This document shows positions 46,998-54,999 of a DNA stretch of 64,000 bases, one piece after another (position 1 is the stretch's first letter; each line of letters starts with the position of its first letter). The notes beneath the pieces were generated by a model that made no database searches, was not told where the DNA came from, and saw only the letters and a list, made by a program, of their open reading frames with translations. This stretch comes from Verrucomicrobiota bacterium (lineage in GTDB: Bacteria; Verrucomicrobiota; Verrucomicrobiia; Opitutales; Opitutaceae): NCBI GenBank assembly GCA_023432225.1, contig JAEYUW010000045.1:1-64000 (forward strand), in the 5' to 3' direction. Position numbers and translations under genes: made by a program.

Positions 46998-47624
46998 ATG
47001 CCCTTGAAATACCTGACCAGGGTAGAAATTGAAGCTGCGCTTAACCGAATCTCCGAGTTGGCGACGGCCGAAGGGGTGCGTCTGGAGATGACCCTGTATG
47101 GTGGCGCGTTGATGCTCCTGGCTTACGATGCGCGAGATGTGACCAAGGATGTGGACGCCATCATCCACCCGTCGGAAGTCGGGCGCCGGCTCGTAGTCAA
47201 AGTGGCAGCCGAACGCGGCCTATCGGAAGACTGGTTGAACGACAACGTGCGGCAGTTCGTCAGCGCGAAGGAAGCGAAGAATGAATTACCTTTGCCGAAT
47301 GTTTCGCGCGCCGGATTGCACATTACCCGGCCGACAGCAAAATACCTGCTGGCCATGAAAGTCATGGCCAGTCGCAAGCCTTTGCCCGGCTACGCCGGCG
47401 ACTACCACGACATCGGAATTCTGCTGCGGATCACGAAGCTCAAGTCAGTGGATGAAGTGCAAAAAATCGTGGACGCGTTTTTCCCCGACATTGTGCTGCC
47501 GGAATCCACGCTTCTCGCTCTCACGGAGATATTGGAGAAAATCACCGATGCAAAAGACCAACCGTCTGCGCCTCAGCCGCCCGCAAACCGCCCGGGCGGT
47601 CGCGCGCCGCGCCGCGTCCGTTGA
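46998..47624 (+). CDS. DUF6036-type nucleotidyltransferase-like protein
   Basis: The 208-residue protein has the minimal nucleotidyltransferase signature: GGALMLLAYDARDVTKDVDAI, with the Gly35-Gly36 pair and Asp51/Asp53. It then carries VMASRKPLPGYAGDYHDI, like the DUF6036 and AbiEii-related families. Such proteins often serve as toxins or nucleotidyltransferase partners in two-gene systems. The last 25 residues are Pro/Arg-rich and overlap the next gene. The overlap of 77 bases with the downstream gene indicates a coupled pair. A toxin role is inferred from related families. Confidence 0.75.
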   Translation: MPLKYLTRVEIEAALNRISELATAEGVRLEMTLYGGALMLLAYDARDVTKDVDAIIHPSEVGRRLVVKVAAERGLSEDWLNDNVRQFVSAKEAKNELPLPNVSRAGLHITRPTAKYLLAMKVMASRKPLPGYAGDYHDIGILLRITKLKSVDEVQKIVDAFFPDIVLPESTLLALTEILEKITDAKDQPSAPQPPANRPGGRAPRRVR

Positions 47625-48060
47625 GCAATTCGGTCTGAATTTGCGGGACTGGTTTCACGAACTCCGCCGAATCTCTACGCGTGCACAACTGCAGGAGGCG
47701 GTGCGGATCCGCCCGCCGCGATTGGCGCTGCGCTTCCCGCAGGGGGACGTGGCTGATGCCTTTCTCGCGGCGCAGGTGGAATTCTTCTGCCGCCGCGCCA
47801 ACGTGCATCCTCCGCGATGGACCCGTGATCCCCGCTACGTGCTCGATGAGCCGTGGTTTTCCACGCCGGGGCGACGCCTGCGTGCGCACCTCCTCCTGGA
47901 CACGCCGGACGAATTCCGAAACCGCAACGTGTTCACGACGCCCGAACTCGAACTGAATATCCGGCGAGGCCGTCCGCTCGTCAGTTCGGAGGTGAAGCGG
48001 GAGAAGGCGCGATTACGGCAGCGGCGTTTCCGAAAGCGTCACGCCGCACTTACTGACTGA
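47548..48060 (+). CDS. Partner protein of the nucleotidyltransferase (170 aa)
   Basis: ATG 47548 (MQKTNRLRLSRPQTARAVAR) is the first start compatible with the protein-like part. EQFGLNLRDWFHELRRISTRAQL and ALRFPQGDVADAFLAAQVEF are helical. WTRDPRYVLDEPWF is a conserved-looking block, and the C-terminus is basic (REKARLRQRRFRKRH). It overlaps the DUF6036 gene by 77 bases in another frame. I do not recognise a named family. Given the arrangement it is probably the cognate antitoxin or a second component of the system. Confidence 0.6.
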   Translation: MQKTNRLRLSRPQTARAVARRAASVEQFGLNLRDWFHELRRISTRAQLQEAVRIRPPRLALRFPQGDVADAFLAAQVEFFCRRANVHPPRWTRDPRYVLDEPWFSTPGRRLRAHLLLDTPDEFRNRNVFTTPELELNIRRGRPLVSSEVKREKARLRQRRFRKRHAALTD

Positions 48061-48658
48061 TGGCCCGGCCGGCCTGGGCCCCGTGCGCAAGCGATTCTCA
48101 ATTTCCAATACTGACAGTGGCGCCTGCCTCTGAAGTCGATAAACTGCGTCCCTCACGACGCTGGTTGTCGGCTGCTGGTGGACTGATCACTTCAACCGGC
48201 CTGCGCCTGTTGGTTGTCCCGGTGCTCTTCGATGCCGCGGATGAGTTCAAGGTCCGTGCCCCGCGCAAAGCGTGCCGGACTTCGCGCTGTTTGCGAGGGA
48301 CGCACCGTTCATATTCGCCGAACTCATCTTCGCCGTCGGCGAGGATGGACGCGATACCCAGTCGCATAACTCCACGTCCCATTCCGAAACTGCGGTGGGC
48401 ACGCTCTGCAATGCATGGACGCGGTCCATGGCGGCGCACTTGCGAAACGGCAAGGCAACAACCAAGCCACCGACTATTCGACCCCGCTTCGCATCGCCGC
48501 GAAGGTGACGTCGTGTCGCCTGCCCCCGGAATCATCAGAAGAGTCAACCGTCGACCCGCAAAGATATTCTCACGCCTCATGCCCGAACCTACGCCTTGAG
48601 CACCCACACAGGTCATTCGCGACCTGCTCGCCCCTTAGTCACTGCGTGTCCCCCTGTC
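48061..48658. other. About 600 bases without a convincing gene
   Basis: Several frames are open but none has clear protein character. A short plus-strand stretch near 48440-48490 (KRQGNNQATDYST) faintly recalls the MsrA C-terminal motif. The promoter of the large autotransporter should lie in the last 150 bases. Confidence 0.35.
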
Positions 48659-51600
48659 ATGAAGCCGTCGTCTTTCCCTGCGTTTTCGAGGTGTCTCTTT
48701 TTCGTGCTGGCCTCTCTGGCTGGTGCGACCGCTGCCAACGCGACTGAGCGAAGTGTGCCGGGCGATCATGCCACGCTGAGCCAGGCCGTCACCGCGTCCA
48801 CTTCCGGCGATGTGATCCTGCTCCAATCCGATCTGGTCAACGGCACCGTGATCGATCTCAGCAGCAAGGCCCTCACGATCAAGTCAGGCACGACGGCGCC
48901 GGCCACGATCACCGCCACCAGTGGCACGTCCTCCTCGGCGCGGATTTTCAATCTCAACTACGGCAGCAGTGTCGTCTTCGATAATCTGATCTTTCGCGGC
49001 ACGGGTGACGCCGTCGTGGCCAACGGCACCGCGATCAATGTCACCGGCGGCACCACGCCGTCGGTCGGTGCGCCATCCACCGTCACGCTGGCCGGTTCGT
49101 TCACCGTCACGGGTTTCAACATCGGCGGCGCCAACTCCGCCGCAATCTACGGCGGAACGACCTACTCGACGCTGGCGTTGGGCAGCGCCGGAAAGACCGT
49201 TACGGTAAGCAACAATCGTTCTGCCACCGGCGCCGGTGCGGGCATCCGCACGTGGGGCCTGGTGTCGGAAGGAAATTTGGTGATTCAAAACAACGAAAGC
49301 GCCACGACCGCCGGCGGCGCCGGCGTTTTCCTGAGTGCGGCCGGCCTCTTCAAGGGCACCACCACCATCACAGGGAACAGGATCACTTCGACTACCGGTG
49401 GCGGCGCCACCGGCGCCGGCATCACCGCCAGCGGCTCACTGCATTTCGTCGGCGATGCCACGGTCAGCGACAACACCAACTCCAACGGCAACGGCGGCGG
49501 CGTGCGCACGGCGGCGGATATGGTGTTCGACGGCAATCTCACGCTCGCGAACAACGCCACGCAGCGCGTTTCGGCCACGAGCGCGAACGGCGGCGGGTTG
49601 TGGGTCGGCACCGATCTCACCGTGAGCGGCGCGGTCACCGCGACCGGCAACAGCGCGGCGACCAACGGCGGCGCGATCGCGATCAGCAACGGCAGCCTCC
49701 AGATCGGCTCCGGCTCGGTCTTCCGCAACAACACCGCGGGCACCGGCCTGGGTGGCGCGATCTACATCGGCGCTCCGTCCGGCAACCCCGTGACGCATCG
49801 GCTGAGCGCGACGTCCGGCGACATCCTTTTCTCCGGCAACACGGCCAACGGCTCGCCCAACGCCATGTATCTCGCCCTCAGCACGACGATGGCGCAGACC
49901 CTCGAGTTGCTCGCCGGATCCGGCCGCACGATTTCGTTCTTCGATCCGCTCGCATCCTCGATCTCCGGTTTGCTCACCGTGAACAAGACCGGTGACGGCA
50001 CCGTGCGCTTCGATACCTCGGTTTCGGCGGTCACCGCCACGACCAACGTCAACGCGGGCACGCTGCAGGTCACGAATGGCGCCACCTATGGCACCGCTTC
50101 GGCCGGCACGTTCATCAACGTGGCGAGTGGTGCGACGCTGGCCGGCGCCGGCACGATTCGCGCGGGCACCATCGCGTTGGCGGACGGCGCGCAACTGCGC
50201 GCCACCGATGGCGGCACGCTCACGCTCACGGCGACCACGCTCATGCCGGCGGGCAGCGTCCGGTTGTCCGGCAACGGCACGATCGACGCGGGGACCTCGC
50301 TCACGGCTTCGTCGGTGACGGCCGAAGCTGGCGGAACCCTGCTGCTGGCCCAAGCGGCGACGCTGGCCGCGAACGGTGCGATCGGCGGCACCGGCCAGAT
50401 CGGCGGCGGCGCCTTGGCCTTGACGGGAGCAACCACCCTGGACTCCGCCGCCACCCTCGAAGTCTCCAGCGCGATAACCGGCGGCGGCTCCCTGACCAAA
50501 ACCGGCGCCGGCACCGTCTCGCTTTCCGGCGCCAACACCTTCACTGGCGGCACCACCATTGCCGCGGGCAGTCTCGCGATCACTTCGTCGGGCGCGGCGG
50601 GCACCGGCGCGATCGCCAATTCCGGCACACTGATCGCCAACCTGGCCGGTGCGGACACATTGGCCAATGCGATCAGCGGCACGGGCAACCTCACCAAGAC
50701 CGGCGCCGGCACGGTCACCTTGACCGGTGCGAACACTTACACGGGCGCCACCACCGTCAGCCAGGGCACGCTGCGCCTCGGATCGACCGGCGCCGCGACA
50801 CTGCACAGCGTCGCGTTGAACGGCGGCACGCTGGACCTCAACGGTTTTTCCGCCTCCGCGACTTCCCTCGGCGGCACGGCCTCCGGGACGCTCGCGCTGG
50901 CCGGCGCGACGTTCACGCTTAACACGCCGGCCGCGGCCGCGCAGAATTTCGCGGGCACGCTCAGTGGCGATGCGACGAGCACCTTTGTGAAAGCCGGCTC
51001 CGGCACGCTGGAACTGAGCGGCACCCAGCCGCTCGCGACCGGGTTCGCGGGCGACATCACGATCGCTGCCGGTGAACTCGATCTCAGCCACGGTGTGCTG
51101 ACCACCACCGGCGACCTCAACGTGCAGGCCGCAGCGACGCTCGGCCTCGCCGCAGGATCCGCAACGGTGTCGGCCGGCACGGTGACGTTCGGGGCCAATT
51201 CGCTGCTCAACATCACGAGCACCACAGGCCTCGGCACGATCGAGTTGCTGACCTCGAGCGCGCCGATCGTTGGCACCGCCAGCCTGCGGCTCAACGGCGC
51301 GCCGGTGACCTCGACGCTCGATCAATATCTCTCGCTCCAACTCAACCAATCGGTCGATCGCCGGGTGCTGAGCCTCGTCTCCGGCCTCACGTGGAATAAC
51401 ACCACCGGCGCGCACGGCACCTTCAACGTCGCCACCGGCGAATCGTTCAGCGCTCCCGCGGCGCTCGCCGACAACACCACGTTCACCACCGCGCTCGGCA
51501 ACTGGGATGGACGCACGCTCACCAAGACCGGTGCCGGCGCGCTCGTTTTCGCGAACGCCAATTCGTTCACCGGTGCGACCGACGTCAACGCCGGCACGCT

Positions 51601-54600
51601 GCGCCTCGAAGCCTCCAACGCGATCGCCACGTCCAGTCGCGTGACCGTCGCAAGTGGCGCGACGCTGCAACTCGCCGCGGATCAATCCGTGCACGAGCTT
51701 TCCGGCGCCGGCGCGATCGATTTAGGCAGTTCCACGCTCACTGCGAGCAACACGACGGCCGCGGCGCTCTCCGGCGCCGTTTTCGGCAGCGGTCGTGTGG
51801 TGAAAACAGGCGCGGGCACGCTCACGTTGTCCGGACAGAATTCCTATTCGGGGGGCACGACAGTCTCGTCCGGCCGTGTGGTCGCGACGACGGCGAGCGC
51901 GCTCGGCACGGGCGGATTGGTCAACAACGCCGAGGTGGAGTTTGCCGGTGCCACGGGCTCATTCGGCGGCGCGGTTTCCGGCAACGGTCGCCTCGTTAAG
52001 AGCGGCGCAGGCAATCTGGCGTTGACCGGCGCCACCGGCAGCGCCGGGGTGATCGCGGTCGATGGCGGCACGCTCGTGATTGGCAATGGCCAAGCCGCGT
52101 CCAACTTCGCCGCGGGGAGCGTCTCGGTCGCCTCCGGCACGGCACTGACCGTCGATCGTAATTCGACGCTCGCGGTCACGGGTGCGCTCACTCTCGCGAG
52201 TAACAGCACGCTGAACCTGGTCGTCGGTGCCACGATGCCCGTCGTCTCCGCCGGCACCGCCAGCATCGCGAACACAGCCACGACCCTGAATATCAGCGGT
52301 ATCACCGGCTCGACCGTCATGCCCTTTACGCTGTTGTCGACCAGCGGCGGCATCACGGGAGATTTCTCACTCGTCAACATCGGCGGAGCCAGCGCCTCGG
52401 CGTCCGATTACCTCCTCGTTTCGGCCGTCAAAACGGGCAACAGCTACATCCTCGGCACGAACCTCGTGTGGAACTCGCCGACGGCGAATCCCAACGGCGT
52501 GTTCACGCTCGCCAGCGGCAACGAATATTTCGATCTGGGCACCGTGCTCGCCAACACGACCGCCAACGCCGCGACCGGTTGGGATGGCAAGAGCCTGACC
52601 AAAACCGGCGCCGGCACGCTCACGCTGTCGGCCGCGAACACCTACACCGGTGTCACGAGCGTCGAAGGCGGACGGCTCCGTTTCGGCATGGGCGATTCGA
52701 TCGCCAGCAGTGTCGCCGTGCGCGTTGCCGGCTCGGCGGTTATCGACCTGAACGACACCCATCAGCGCTTCAACAACGTCGCTGGCGCCGGCGACATCCG
52801 GCTGGGCTCCGGCTGGCTAACAGCGGTCAACACCACCGACACTATTTTCTCCGGCACGATCTCGGGCACCGGCCGCCTGTTCAAGGAAGGCGGCGCCACG
52901 CTCACCCTCTCTGGGACCAACACCTACTTGGGCGGCACGACGCTCAACGGAGGCCGCGTGAGCGTGACCAACGTGAACGCGCTCGGCACCGGCCCGGTGA
53001 CCAACAACGCGACGCTCGAATTCGGGCCCGGCGCCACCGGCACTTTTGCTGCCGCCATCAGCGGCAGCGGTAACATCACGAAACTCGGCGCCGGCCTGCT
53101 TCTGCTCACGGGAGCGAGTGGCGGCTTCACCGGCGCGACCACGATCGAGGACGGCATCCTCGGCGTGAATGGCCAGCTTGGCGGCACGATGCGCGTCGGC
53201 TCGGGCGCGACGCTGCAAGGCAGCGGCACCGTTGGCACCACAACGGCCTCGGGCGGCGGCCACATCTCGCCGGGCAACTCGATCGGCACGCTCAACGTCC
53301 TCGGCAATCTCACTTTCGCCTCCGGTTCCGTTTACGATGTCGAGATCGCTCCCGACGGCACGAGCGACCGGATCAACGTCAGCGGCACGGCGACGATCGA
53401 GTCAGGTGCCTCCGTGCAGGTCACTCAGGCCGGCACCTACACCTACGGCACGCGCTACTCCATCCTCACCGCCGCCGGTGGCATCAACGGCAACTTTTCG
53501 CAGCTCCTCCAGAATGCGCCGTTGATCGATCTGATTTTCTTCCGCGAGGGCAACACGCTTTACCTCGACGTGCGGCGCAACACCATCGCCTTCGAAGCCT
53601 ACGCACGCACGCCGAACCAGTGGGCGGTCGCCGGGGCGGTGCAGGCCCGCGGGCACACGGACGCGATTTTCCGGCACATCACGGATGCACTGGACGAGGC
53701 CACGGTGCGGCAGGGCTTCGATCATCTCTCCGGCGAGGCGCACGCTTCGTTCCAAAGCGGTCTGATCGACGAAGCGCGCTTGGTGCGCGAGGCGCAGCAG
53801 GGGCGTGAATCCCTGCTCTACACCGGCAAGGGCAAGCTGCCCGCCGGCGCGCGCGCCTGGGCCCAGGTTCTGGGCGGCAACGCCAAGACGAACGGAGGCG
53901 ACGAATGGGCCGGCACGACGCGCACCGCGTTCGGTGTGCTCGCCGGTGTCGACAACTCACTGAACGAAAACACGCGCCTGGGTTTGGTTGTCGGCGCGAC
54001 CAAGAGTCAGCTCGACGCGGACTCGATCGCGTCGTCTGTCGCCTCGCGCAACGTCCACATCGGCACGCAGGCCAGCACGCGCCTGTCGCGCTGGCCGTAT
54101 CTGACGCTCAGCGGCGGCGTGGGCTATTCGCGCCACTATGCGGATATGGAGCGCGATCCGTTGATCACCACCTTCAGCGAGCACCTCGAGAGTCGGCGTC
54201 GCGGCAAGACCTTGCAGGGCTTCGGTGAGGCCAGCTGGCTCGTGCCGACCAAACACGGCGGCTTCGAGCCGTTCGTGAACGCGGCGATCATTCGCGTGGA
54301 GACGGAGGACTTCGAGGAAACGGGCGGCTATTCCGCTCTGCTCGGCACCGCGGAAGGTCGCACCGCGCGTCTCGGCACGCTCGGCAGCCGCGTCGTGCAC
54401 CGCTTTGCCGGCGCGCGTCAGTTCCGTCTCTCCGGCAGCCTCGGCTGGCAGCACGTCTTCGACGGCGCCACCTCGGCGCAGCACCTGAGCTACACGGGTG
54501 GCCAATCTTTTCTCATCACCGGCACGCCGCTGGATCGCGACACGATCGCCGCCGAACTCGGCGTCGGATTTGAAATCGTGCGCGCGCTCCGGCTCGACCT

Positions 54601-54673
54601 GGGTTACAGCGGCCGGTTGTCCGAGGAGAGCCGCGATCACGCGGCGCGGCTCGTGCTGAGTCGCGCGTTTTGA
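48659..54673 (+). CDS. Giant autotransporter adhesin-like protein (2004 aa)
   Basis: ATG 48659 starts MKPSSFPAFSRCLFFVLASL, a signal peptide ending near ANA. Residues about 30-330 look like a polymorphic or right-handed beta-helix repeat region (GGAIYIG, NNTAGTGLGG). From about 450 to 1550 there are at least eight copies of the passenger-associated transport repeat, LTKTGAGTLTLSGANTYTG-like, the hallmark of type V autotransporters. The last 270 residues form the barrel: WAQVLGGNAKTNGG, NTRLGLVVGATKS, GFGEASWLV, ending RLVLSRAF. It should be secreted and displayed on the outer surface. It is followed by a good terminator. Confidence 0.88.
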   Translation: MKPSSFPAFSRCLFFVLASLAGATAANATERSVPGDHATLSQAVTASTSGDVILLQSDLVNGTVIDLSSKALTIKSGTTAPATITATSGTSSSARIFNLNYGSSVVFDNLIFRGTGDAVVANGTAINVTGGTTPSVGAPSTVTLAGSFTVTGFNIGGANSAAIYGGTTYSTLALGSAGKTVTVSNNRSATGAGAGIRTWGLVSEGNLVIQNNESATTAGGAGVFLSAAGLFKGTTTITGNRITSTTGGGATGAGITASGSLHFVGDATVSDNTNSNGNGGGVRTAADMVFDGNLTLANNATQRVSATSANGGGLWVGTDLTVSGAVTATGNSAATNGGAIAISNGSLQIGSGSVFRNNTAGTGLGGAIYIGAPSGNPVTHRLSATSGDILFSGNTANGSPNAMYLALSTTMAQTLELLAGSGRTISFFDPLASSISGLLTVNKTGDGTVRFDTSVSAVTATTNVNAGTLQVTNGATYGTASAGTFINVASGATLAGAGTIRAGTIALADGAQLRATDGGTLTLTATTLMPAGSVRLSGNGTIDAGTSLTASSVTAEAGGTLLLAQAATLAANGAIGGTGQIGGGALALTGATTLDSAATLEVSSAITGGGSLTKTGAGTVSLSGANTFTGGTTIAAGSLAITSSGAAGTGAIANSGTLIANLAGADTLANAISGTGNLTKTGAGTVTLTGANTYTGATTVSQGTLRLGSTGAATLHSVALNGGTLDLNGFSASATSLGGTASGTLALAGATFTLNTPAAAAQNFAGTLSGDATSTFVKAGSGTLELSGTQPLATGFAGDITIAAGELDLSHGVLTTTGDLNVQAAATLGLAAGSATVSAGTVTFGANSLLNITSTTGLGTIELLTSSAPIVGTASLRLNGAPVTSTLDQYLSLQLNQSVDRRVLSLVSGLTWNNTTGAHGTFNVATGESFSAPAALADNTTFTTALGNWDGRTLTKTGAGALVFANANSFTGATDVNAGTLRLEASNAIATSSRVTVASGATLQLAADQSVHELSGAGAIDLGSSTLTASNTTAAALSGAVFGSGRVVKTGAGTLTLSGQNSYSGGTTVSSGRVVATTASALGTGGLVNNAEVEFAGATGSFGGAVSGNGRLVKSGAGNLALTGATGSAGVIAVDGGTLVIGNGQAASNFAAGSVSVASGTALTVDRNSTLAVTGALTLASNSTLNLVVGATMPVVSAGTASIANTATTLNISGITGSTVMPFTLLSTSGGITGDFSLVNIGGASASASDYLLVSAVKTGNSYILGTNLVWNSPTANPNGVFTLASGNEYFDLGTVLANTTANAATGWDGKSLTKTGAGTLTLSAANTYTGVTSVEGGRLRFGMGDSIASSVAVRVAGSAVIDLNDTHQRFNNVAGAGDIRLGSGWLTAVNTTDTIFSGTISGTGRLFKEGGATLTLSGTNTYLGGTTLNGGRVSVTNVNALGTGPVTNNATLEFGPGATGTFAAAISGSGNITKLGAGLLLLTGASGGFTGATTIEDGILGVNGQLGGTMRVGSGATLQGSGTVGTTTASGGGHISPGNSIGTLNVLGNLTFASGSVYDVEIAPDGTSDRINVSGTATIESGASVQVTQAGTYTYGTRYSILTAAGGINGNFSQLLQNAPLIDLIFFREGNTLYLDVRRNTIAFEAYARTPNQWAVAGAVQARGHTDAIFRHITDALDEATVRQGFDHLSGEAHASFQSGLIDEARLVREAQQGRESLLYTGKGKLPAGARAWAQVLGGNAKTNGGDEWAGTTRTAFGVLAGVDNSLNENTRLGLVVGATKSQLDADSIASSVASRNVHIGTQASTRLSRWPYLTLSGGVGYSRHYADMERDPLITTFSEHLESRRRGKTLQGFGEASWLVPTKHGGFEPFVNAAIIRVETEDFEETGGYSALLGTAEGRTARLGTLGSRVVHRFAGARQFRLSGSLGWQHVFDGATSAQHLSYTGGQSFLITGTPLDRDTIAAELGVGFEIVRALRLDLGYSGRLSEESRDHAARLVLSRAF

Positions 54674-54707
54674 TCACCGGTCGGACTGATTGGGCCAAAT
54701 TGGGCAG

Positions 54708-54738
54708 GGCCGCTTCCCGGAAGGGAGGCGGTCTTTTT
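54708..54738 (+). terminator. Intrinsic terminator after the giant autotransporter
   Basis: GGCCGCTTCCC (54708-54718) pairs with GGGAGGCGGTC (54723-54733) around GGAA, followed by TTTTT. Confidence 0.8.
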
Positions 54739-54947
54739 CTTGCGGCCGAGGATCGTTCGGTGCCGGTCTTCGGCGACCGCCCGCCCGCAGAAGGGCGGCC
54801 GGCCTTTCGGCCGTGGCGGCCTTATGATTGCCGGGGGCACGCCGAATGCGCGTGCACCTTTTCGGGCCGCCCCGCATCAACTCAACGGTCTACTTGGCGG
54901 GGTCTTGAGAGCTGAGTCACCTCCGGCGCAAAGTGCCCCAGTTATCC

Positions 54948-54971
54948 GAATTCCGCCGTAGCGCGGAATTC
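54948..54971. promoter_or_regulatory. Perfect 9-bp inverted repeat before the TonB-dependent receptor gene
   Basis: GAATTCCGC (54948-54956) and GCGGAATTC (54963-54971) flank a six-base spacer, 29 bases upstream of the receptor start. Operator or leader hairpin are both possible. Confidence 0.5.
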
Positions 54972-54999
54972 GTCCCAAAACCCTAAGTCTCTCCAACGA

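Noticed and set aside
48440..48490. Possible MsrA (methionine sulfoxide reductase) remnant
   Set aside because: Only a dozen residues (KRQGNNQATDYST) resemble the C-terminal motif; too short to support a feature.
49436..51694. 752-aa minus-strand open frame inside the autotransporter gene
   Set aside because: It mirrors the repeats of the sense gene and has no protein character of its own.
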